64,000 nucleotides of DNA. Source: Patiria miniata (lineage: Eukaryota; Echinodermata; Asteroidea; Valvatida; Asterinidae). Numbering within the stretch: position 1 is the first letter of the stretch; every line of letters begins with the position of its first letter. Shown in pieces: positions 55,440 to 64,000 of this stretch. The stretch covers positions 12,437,730-12,501,729 of the forward strand of contig NW_024037059.1 in assembly GCF_015706575.1 (NCBI RefSeq), written 5' to 3'. The translations under genes were made by a program, and so were the position numbers. The notes beneath the pieces are model-generated. The model was not told the origin of the DNA and searched no databases. It saw only the letters and a list, made by a program, of their open reading frames with translations.

Positions 55440-58130
55440 TCTTGATGCAAGGCATCAGTGAACTTGCAGGCGCGTTTTCGTCTACCTCGCTCCAAACCAA
55501 CACGAACACTCGATCTAGATGAGCTAAAGACCCAGACACCAGAGCAGTCTATAACGAGCTGGTCAAGGAGAAGCTCAACGTCTTGACATCACCACTGTCG
55601 ACGATTTCAACGTGAACGTTGTCGATGCCCTCCAGTCTCCACTACGCTGCTATATTCGAAATCCCATTGCAAATCGATTTACATAAACGATCCAACGTTG
55701 CAGAACTTGTTTCGAAAGCAAGACGAAGTCAGACGTTCGGGAGAATCAGAGGTATCTAAAGCAAAAAAAATGTCCAGGCTGATCCTGATCAGAACCCGTC
55801 AGCTCACTAAATGAGCATTTCAAAGCAGAAGCTCAGCTCATAAGCTCACTCAATACCCAGCGGAACATAGAAAAGTTGATCGCAACTGCCAAACTCCAAG
55901 TGACTCTACTTATAACCAAGACTGAAATTAACCTGCCTATACCAGACCAAATTCTTGCCCAGGCTTCAAGAACTGCTTCAATCCCATCCAAACCACCTTC
56001 CACCCCGGAATTCGATCATTCACTGTTGTTAACGACCTTCCTCCAAGAAAATACAACATCTTAGCCGATATCAACCATGACCCCCCTTCTAAAATGGAAA
56101 TTGAGGAATGCCTCAAACGCCTCAAGAATCGTATAAGGAAAGTCAAAATAGTCCTCCCGAATTTCTTAAATTCATCTACATCAACCCAGCCCCTATTGAC
56201 GCGATCTACAACCTGACGCTGCAAATCTAGGCCATCAAGCAAATTGCAGCATGTTCATCCCTTCCACTTAGTTTGTACGCATGCGCCAACATCTCGGCTA
56301 ATGCCGGTGACTGTCGAAATGGCAGCGCCGCGGAGAGGAAAGACACACCAATTTTCATCTGAAAACATCCTGTTTATTTTGCTATTAAGTGAAATACAAT
56401 GCAACCAGTTGAAATGAAATGAGTTGATTTTCATTTCATTCGCCATATTTTTGAGAAAAAAAATCGATGTTTCTAGAAAATGTCGTTTTAGATCGCTGTT
56501 TGCTTCCATTTCCATGCAATCATCGGCAAAAGAGCTAACTTAATTTGGTGATTTTTTTTAATGTTCTTCAGTTTCCCCAAACATGCCACTTATCACAGCA
56601 TTTGAATGAGATGTGAAAAAATATTATTACAGGATTTACGAGTTATTGCGAAAAGGTTTACGTTCCTTAGGTGGCTATTATTTTTGAAGTTTCCGACCGT
56701 ACGTTTACATGTACGAACTGCGCGCCGTTAAAAACGATGTCACTTGTACGAACGGCCAATGTTGGGCTGTCCACTGGAGCGCGGAAAATCACGCTGCCCT
56801 ATATGGGTCAGCGGAAAAAAAGTATAACTTCGGCGAATACGTCTTTCTTTCGTGAACTGTCCTATTCGCAATAACTCGGAAATTGTATCATTATTTTTAT
56901 CTATTCTTTGCCTAAATGGCAATGTCTTTAATTTGTCCAGGAAAACTGGATAAATATTTTTAAAATCCGATTGATTCTCGCAGGGTTTGAAGAATTTTCG
57001 GGGAAATTTTTTTTCTCTCTTAAAATCTCTTTTTTTAAGAGTAATTTTTACATTTGGACAATGTCAGCTCATGACATGATTGTAAACTTCATATTTAAAG
57101 TTCTCAGAAATGTTCATGAGTTTAGGTCGTCTGTAACTTGTGGATGATTACCCGGTATGTGATAATGTTTTCGGCTGATCGACGGGTGCGGATTAATGGC
57201 GCCATCTGTCGTCTGTACGATTTCAGAATCTTTTGGTCCATTACGCATGCGGGAAAAAAACTAAGTGGTGCACAAAGGCAAGGGCATGAACATACTTGAA
57301 AAGACCGCCTAAAAGCTCCATCGACGACATGCGAACTCTCCTGGTCCGGATATGCCGATGATTTCATCCTTTTCCTCAACACTGCACCTGCACGCCATAC
57401 CTCCAAACCGCTGCCGCCCTCCTCAACGACGTGTTCGTCGATGTCGATCTCAAGATCAATTTTAAAGACAGAGACGATGATATCAAACTTTACAACCATC
57501 AACCCCAACATCCTCTACCCCTCCTAGGTTATCCAAATCAACAACATGAACATCAAAAACACCGAGACATTCAAGTACCTGGGCACATTATATCACATGC
57601 CCAACCCAACACCAGGGACATCGAAATCAGCTACCGGGTCAACAGTCACGCTCAAATTGCACCCCTAACAAGGCACTGTTAGTAAATCATTGGATAAAAT
57701 AATGTGACATTGCGAGTTCCATACCTTGGTAGCCTGATTAAAAGTACACTTACCTTATTCCAGCCAAAACTGGAACCCACTGAGGAGGCAGAGGCAACAT
57801 TTGGATGCTGTGTATAGGGACTTTCTACGCAGAATGGTCCGTGGTGGATTTTGCTCAGTCAGCGCAGATTGGTGGGGAACACAAGTTTCACTACACCAAT
57901 GCGAGAATTCACCAAATCTGCGGCACCTCTGACGTCACGGCCTTTATCGAAAATCAGCAAAACAGCTACTGTTGTCATATCATCCGCGGATTTTCAGACC
58001 TCACCACGAATAAGCTGCTCTTCAATGCCGACAAATATCAGAAACGAGGCCGCCCCACCCCAACTCCCCTCCAACAAGCCTGTGCAAACAGACAATGTAC
58101 AGAAGCCGAACTTGTCCATGAGCATTGAAG
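55440..58130 (+). pseudogene. Decayed LINE (unit 6)
   Basis: Nearly identical to unit 5, including the same stops, but it retains the 83 bp missing there. The YADD box lies near 57352 and the C-terminal block at 57805-58128. Confidence 0.75.
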
Positions 58131-58469
58131 TTCCCGATACACAAGTATACCGGTATTCTGCCAATCGTTAGAATAATGAAGCAGTAAACCAAATGAATGA
58201 AATGTAGGCCTATGGCAGAAAATTTGTTTTACTTTTTCTTCTGAGCAAACTGATATAATTTCAATCGGGAAGTTACAATGTTAATTTTGTCTTTAAGAAA
58301 AAGAATATAATGTAACAGATCATAATAACTGTTACATTCACCACAATGTGGGTTCAGATGATTATGTTGCAATGTTATGTCTTTGGAATGTAAATGAGAA
58401 ATATTTTGTTATACAGGATGTATAAGAAAGACAAACAAAGGTATCATATCAACAGGATATGAACTTAAC

Positions 58470-58589
58470 GACCATTATTATGGTTTTATCATAAACTACG
58501 GATTTAGTGCTTCATGCAGGGCAACGCCTCCAAGATATTGGAAATAAGCTTACTGCTCCCCAGTCTATGATAAAACCATAATAATGGTC
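58470..58589. repeat. Fold-back MITE upstream of exon A (unit 6)
   Basis: Intact copy. Confidence 0.85.
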
Positions 58590-58689
58590 ATTAGTAGTAC
58601 ATATTTTAGTCACATTTTCCCAATGTTTTAGTGTTATCTTTTTGGAGGGCACCATACATTTACATTTCTGGGTTTTTTTGACTTGACAG

Positions 58690-58761
58690 TACGATGGACA
58701 GTCTTCCTCTTCAAAGGATTCCCAACGGTACATTTAGCGGGCTGATCAATCTCCGCGAGCT
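58690..58761 (+). CDS. LRR exon A, unit 6
   Basis: The exon is 72 nt, phase 2 to phase 2. It encodes TMDSLPLQRIPNGTFSGLIN then LRE. Relative to unit 5 it differs by Glu to Asp at the third residue. Confidence 0.87.
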
Positions 58762-59323
58762 GTAAGTTTGATACGGTTCATGTTTGTTTCCGATGTCACA
58801 GCTGACAGTGCAATCTGTATTGCATCATGAGCTTTGGCATCAATCCGTCTCTCTCCAAAGTTACCGTTAAGCGTTTTCTTTGGAGTTAGAGTAACATTAC
58901 TTAAAGTAGCTGTTAAGCCCGGAAAATTTTAATCAGGATGTAATCAGTTATTTTGCTATATTTTGATTGAACAGATAATACATTAAGGTATTGTCACAAT
59001 TTTGTGGGTTTAATAGAAATACATGTGATCAAAATAGCTGTCTTTGGAGTGATCCCTGTTGTTTGCAAATCGCTGCTAGTGTACGCTCATATTCTATCGC
59101 AAAACTAACTTCAGCTTGGTGAGACAGTAATTTTGGCTGTATGACATTCTTCGAGATCATCTGTTAGGTTCGTTTCGTGTTTGGTAGTTATCCAAGAGCA
59201 TGAAGTCGCTGCATGCTCTATCCAATATCACACACTTTGTTGTCGTTGATGAATAGCTGCAGTAACGAATATGCAAGTAAACCGATTTTTTTAAAGCTCG
59301 TTATTGTAAGTCATACCAAAAAT

Positions 59324-59397
59324 CGTTCAGGTGGGACTCGAACCCACGACCTCCTGCTTTCTAGTGCAGACGTGTTACCACTCGACCACCGAGATTA
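59324..59397 (-). repeat. tRNA-like sequence (unit 6)
   Basis: Copy with an intact T-arm. Read on the plus strand it gives the GGTRTHDLLL peptide often seen as a spurious protein from tRNA-related repeats. Confidence 0.6.
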
Positions 59398-59578
59398 GAG
59401 GATCGGTTGGCTGATTTGAATATGATGTACATAGCAGCGGGTACCGCATTTAACTATTCATATTAAGATGGAAGAATATTTGCGCCGGTGTAATGTAAAT
59501 CAATATTAGGTTTTGCCCTTCACCGATATATAAACACTGTATACTCAGTGTAACCTCCCGAGTGAAAGTTGGAAAAAA

Positions 59579-59643
59579 ATCACTCGTGTGGGACTCGAAC
59601 CCACGCCCTCCTGCTCGTGGGTTCGAGTCCCACCCGAGTGATT
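59579..59643. repeat. Inverted tRNA T-arm hairpin (unit 6)
   Basis: Near-perfect fold-back, with one extra base in the left arm (cactcgtgtggg). Confidence 0.88.
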
Positions 59644-59848
59644 ATTTGAAAAATGGTCTTAATCTGCCCAATGGTTAAATTAAAATGAAATGGCAAATTT
59701 ACGTTCATGCCTGATGGGCCGTTTAATTGGATAAAGATTAAAAACTGAAAGGAAAATAATTCTTCAATAGTACTATTAACACCAATCTAAAATGTATATA
59801 ATTTGCAGTGTATTTCAGTTTTGTTATATTCCCCTTTTTATTCGATAG

Positions 59849-59920
59849 TGAGATGAGAAATCTTTCGCTCGTGTCGATTCCAGCTGCTTCATTTAGCGCA
59901 CTCTCCAATCTCGGATGGCT
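59849..59920 (+). CDS. LRR exon B, unit 6
   Basis: The exon is 72 nt, phase 2 to phase 2. It encodes EMRNLSLVSIPAASFSALSN then LGW. It combines strand residues seen in different B copies. Confidence 0.86.
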
Positions 59921-59997
59921 GTAAGTTTGATATGCCTAGTATCTTGTTTGTGCTCAGGAGTTTATTTACTTCAGGCTGTATTTTACGGAAGCCCGTT

Positions 59998-60260
59998 CGT
60001 GCCAGGTTTTAAAAGTGAAACAAAGTATTGTTGCAAAATAACGCAATAATTTTGGGAAAGAACGCAATACTTATGCGAAATAGCGCAGTAGTATTGCAAA
60101 ATAACGCAATAGTATTGTAAATTAATGCAATATATGGAGAAATTACGCAACCTAGTATGGAGAAATAATCCAATACATTGCGAAATAACGAGATAGCATT
60201 ACGAAATTACACAATTAGTTTTTGTGACATGAAACGCAATGGTTTTTGCAAATAAGTAGA
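59998..60260. repeat. GCGAAATAACGCAAT repeat block (after unit 6)
   Basis: Same dispersed AT-rich repeat. Non-coding. Confidence 0.7.
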
Positions 60261-60759
60261 GTATATAATGCAATGGGTCCGAATGATAAATCTTTATTAT
60301 AGGCATACTTCGGCAAATTCTCACGCCATATTTTATGAGAGATAAAATTTGTGTGGGGATAAAAGCCTACACGAGTGCGTGGCGGATCATGTGCTTTTAA
60401 AGCGGGGTTGACGGAGGGTGTTGAAGTTAACACAGAGACAATTAATACAAGGGACCAAAGGCCTAAAGCAAATGAATCAAGATCTTATGACGAGTGTTAC
60501 TTAACGATTTTTTTTGGGAACATTGTGATTTTCTCTCCAGGTGGCATATTTAAGCCTAACATAAAATGAACAAAAATGACTTTGGCCGGACGGAAGATGA
60601 TGGTTAACAACATTAATAATCCCCACAATCCACCACTGCCTAATACCCCCATATAAGCATGTCTTATAAAACAAATGAAGGGCTAAAGGTACAGTTATAT
60701 GGCCGAACTTTCAAAAATTCGTTGAATTTCTTCACGACACTTTAAAAACAAAGTTTCAA

Positions 60760-63475
60760 GAGTGTTTCTTGATGGAAGGCATCAGTGAACTGGCAGGCGC
60801 GTTTTCGTCTATGTCGCTCCAAACCAACACGAACACTCGATCTAGATGAGCTAAAGACCCAGACACCATAGCAGCCTATAGCGAGCTGGTCAAGGAGAAG
60901 CTCAACGTCTTGACATCACCACTGTCGACGATTTCAACGTGAACGTTGTCGATGCCCTCCAGTCTCCACTACGCTGCTATATTCGAAATCCCATTGCAAA
61001 TCGATTTACATAAACGATCTTTCGTTGCAGAACTTGTTTCGAAAGCAAGAAGAAGTCAGACGTTCGGGAGAATCAGAGGGATCTAAAGCAAAAAAAAAAT
61101 GTCCAGGCTGATCCTGATCAGAACCCGTCAGCTCACTAAATGAGCATTTCAAAGCAGAAGCTCAGCCCATAAGCTCACTCAATACCCAGCGGAACATAGA
61201 AAAGTCGATCGCAACTGCCAAACTCCAAGTGACTCTACTTAGAACCAAGACTGACATTACCTGCCTATACCAGACCAAATTCTTGCCCACTTCAAGAACC
61301 GCTTCAATCCCATCCAACCCACCTTCCACCCAGCGGAATTCGATCATCCACTGTTGTTAACGACCTTCCTCCAAGAAAATACAACATCTTAGCCGATATC
61401 AACCATGACCCCCCTTCTAAAATAGAAATTGAGGAATGCCTCAAACGCCTCAAGTATCGTATAAGTAAAGTCAAGATAGTCCTCCCGAATTTCTTAAATC
61501 CATCTACATCAACCTAGCCCTTACTGACGCAATCTACAATCTGACGACACAAATCTGGGCCACCAGGCAAATTGCAGAATGTTGATCCCTTCCACTTAGT
61601 TTGTGCGCATGCGCCAACCTCTCGGCTAATGCCGGTGACTGTCGAAATGGCAGCGCGGCGGAGAGGAAAGACACACCGATTTTCATCTGAAAACGTCCTG
61701 TTCATTTTGCTATTGTGTGAAATACAATGCAACCCGATGAAATGAAATGAGTTAATTTTTATTTTATTTGCCATATTTTTGTGATGGAAATTCGATATTT
61801 CAAGAAAATGTCGTTTTAGATCGTTGTTTGCTTTCCATTTCCATGGAATCATCAGCAAAAGGGCCAACTTAAGTTTTTTTTTTGTACTCCAGTTTCCCCA
61901 AACATGCCACTTATCACAGCATTTGAATGAGATATTAAAAAATATTATTACAGGATTTACGAGTTATTGCGAATAGGTTTGCCTTTCTTAGGTAAGGTGG
62001 GTATTGTTTTTGAAGTTTCCGTCCGTACGTTATACATGAACGAACTGCGTGCCGTCAAAAACGATGTCACCGTGCACAGAAGGCCATGTTGGACCGTCCA
62101 CATGGAGCACTGGACCAGCTTGCGCCATGCGAAAAATCACGCTGTCCTATGGGTCAGCAGAAAAAAAACGTATTTTCGGCGGATACGTCCTTCTTTCTTG
62201 AACTGTCCTATTCGAAATAACTCGGAAATAGTATCATTATTTGTATATATTCTTTGCCTAAATGGCAATGTCTTGAACTTGTCCAGAAAAACTGGAGAAA
62301 TATTTTTAAATTCCAATGATTGATTCACGCAGGGTTGAAGAATTTTCGGGGAAATTCTTTTTCTCATAAAATCTCTTTTATTAAGAGTAATTTTTACATT
62401 TGGACAATTTCAGCTCATAACATGATTGTAAACATCAAGTTCTCAGAAATTTTCATGATTTTGGGTCGTCTGTTACTTGTGGATGATTACCTGGTATGTG
62501 ATATTGTTTTCGGCTGATCGACGGGTGCGGATTAATGGCGCCATCTGTCGTCTGTACGATTTCAGAATCTTTTGGTCCCTTACGCTTGCGGGAAAAAAAA
62601 ACTAATTGGTGCACAAAGGCATGGACATGAACATACGTTAAAAGACCGCCTAAAAGCTCCATCGACGACATGCGAACTCTCCTGGTCCGGATATGCCGAT
62701 GATTTCATCCATTTCCTCAACACTGCACCTGCACGCCATACCTCCAAACCGCTGCCGCCCTCCTCAACGACGTTTTCGTCAATATCGGTCTCAAGATCAA
62801 CCTTAAAGACAAAGACGATGATATCAAACTTAACAACCATCAACCCCAACACCCTCTTCCCCTCCTAGGTTATCCAAATCAACAACATGAACATCAAAAA
62901 CACCGAGACATTCAAGCACCTGGGCACATTATATCACATGCCCAACCCAACACTAGGGACATCGAAATCAGCTACCGGGTCAACAGCGCACGCTCAAATT
63001 GCGCCACTAACAAGGCACTGTTAGTAAATCATTGGATAAAATAATGTAACATTGCGAGTTCCATTCCTTGGTAGCCTGATTAAAAGTACACTGACCTATT
63101 CCAGCCAAAACTGGAACCCACTGAGGAGGTAAAGACGACATTTGGATGCTGTGTATAGGGACTTTCTACACAGAGTGGTCCGTGGTGGATTTCGCTAAGT
63201 CAGCGCAGTTTGGCGAGGAACACAAGTTTCTTTACGCCAATGCAAGAATTCACCAAATCTGCGGCACCTCTAACGTCACGACCTTTATCGAAAATCAGCA
63301 AAACAGCTACTGTTGTCATATCATCCGCGGAGTTTCAGACCTCACCACGAATGAACTGCTCTTCAATTCCGACTAATATCAGAAACGAGGCCGCCCCACC
63401 CCAACTCCCCTCCAACAAGTCTGTGCAAACCGACAATGTACAGAAGCCGAACTTTCTCGTGAGCATTAAAGTTCC
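60760..63475 (+). pseudogene. Decayed LINE (unit 7)
   Basis: Linker, pre-RT block (about 61430), YADD box (about 62695) and C-terminal block (63146-63376) are present with stops. It is more diverged from units 5 and 6 than they are from each other. Confidence 0.75.
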
Positions 63476-63808
63476 CGATACACAAGTACCGGTATCCTGC
63501 CAATCGTTAGAATAATGAAGCAGTAAACCAAATGAATGAAATGTAGGCCTATGGCAAAACAATTGTTTTACTTGTTCTTCTGAGCAAACTGATATAACTT
63601 CAATCGGGAGGTTACAATGTTAATTTTGTCTTTAAGAAAAAGAATATAATGTAACAGATCATAATAACTGTTACATTCACCACAATGTGGGTTCAGATGA
63701 TTATGTTGCAATGTTATGTCTTTGGAATGTAAATTAGAAATATTTTGTTATACAGGATGTATAAGAAAGACAAACAAAGGTACCATATCAACAGGATATG
63801 AACTTAAC

Positions 63809-63928
63809 GACCATTATTATGGTTTTATCATAAACTACGGATTTAGTGCTTCATGCAGGGCAACGCCTCCAAGATATTGGTAATAAGCTTACTGCTCCCC
63901 AGTCTATGATAAAACCATAATAAACGTC
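63809..63928. repeat. Fold-back MITE upstream of the next exon A (unit 7)
   Basis: The left arm is intact and the right arm partly altered (ataataaacgtc). By analogy with the other units the class A acceptor should lie about 130 bp downstream, outside the window. Confidence 0.8.
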
Positions 63929-64000
63929 AATATTAGTACATATTTTGGTCACATTTTCCTAATGTTTTAGTGCTATCTTTTTGGCGGGGCACCATACATT

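Noticed and set aside
59213..59398. 61-codon frame with the GGTRTHDLLL peptide
   Set aside because: This peptide is the reverse-strand translation of a tRNA T-arm and anticodon region, a known spurious-protein pattern.
28832..62852. Recurrent 90-131-codon minus-strand frames (LGLMVVKFD...)
   Set aside because: They are antisense shadows of the LINE RT region on the plus strand.
29518..63515. Recurrent 76-107-codon plus-strand frames (CIGTFY...VHEH) as separate small genes
   Set aside because: They are the C-terminal part of the decayed LINE repeated in each unit, downstream of a YADD box, and broken in several copies.
21441..64000. VLR-style somatic assembly of LRR cassettes
   Set aside because: Every cassette has its own splice acceptor and donor and conserved phase. 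RNA splicing explains the layout, and nothing shows recombination signals or incomplete cassette ends as in agnathan VLR loci.
1..64000. CRISPR array, prokaryotic operons or rRNA genes
   Set aside because: Repeats are irregular or mobile-element derived, genes have introns, and no rRNA-like sequence was recognised.

Overview
This is eukaryotic genomic DNA, almost certainly from a marine invertebrate. The evidence is intron-containing genes with GT-AG splice sites, LTR and non-LTR retrotransposons of types common in echinoderms, hemichordates and cephalochordates, hAT, piggyBac-like and Harbinger-like MITEs, tRNA-derived repeats, and a 500-N scaffold gap. An ambulacrarian or cephalochordate is my best guess, but the species cannot be fixed from the sequence. 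There are no bacterial-style operons, rRNA or CRISPR arrays.

Region 1 (1-18.8 kb) is a nest of decayed retroelements. A Ty3/gypsy element on the minus strand (447-7619) has gag with a 25-unit minisatellite, a CCHC knuckle, protease and a broken reverse transcriptase. Most of its RNase H and integrase are deleted. It also carries an extra ORF in the env position that encodes two zinc fingers just behind a strong 3' splice site. It abuts an RTE-like LINE (7620-13873, minus). That LINE is split by a second gypsy-like element (9695-12955) with a perfect 5-bp target duplication. Next come a MITE cluster (13.9-15.0 kb), a jockey-like LINE relic (15.1-17.15 kb, plus) and another gypsy pol relic (17.35-18.75 kb, minus).

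Region 2 (18.9-21.4 kb) is non-coding, with a complete non-autonomous hAT element.

Region 3 (21.4 kb to the right edge) is one large plus-strand gene, or gene skeleton, for a secreted or membrane leucine-rich-repeat (LRR) protein. A signal-peptide exon and an LRRNT exon are followed by single-LRR exons, nearly all 72 nt with phase 2 on both sides. These exons belong to two alternating families, called A and B here. They are carried on tandemly duplicated units of about 4.4-5.8 kb. Each unit also carries a decayed LINE, a fold-back MITE just upstream of exon A, a tRNA-like sequence and a hairpin made of two inverted tRNA T-arms. Three cassettes are frameshifted, one is deleted down to its splice donor, and several mobile elements inserted into individual units after duplication, so other units serve as empty-site controls. 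No LRRCT or membrane-anchor exon is in view. The next exon A should start just past the right edge.

The most interesting signal is this LRR cassette array. Exon borders cut the LRR beta-strand in half, cassettes are symmetrical and frame-neutral, and the differences between cassettes concentrate on the predicted ligand-facing strand. The layout would suit combinatorial splicing or rapid repertoire turnover.
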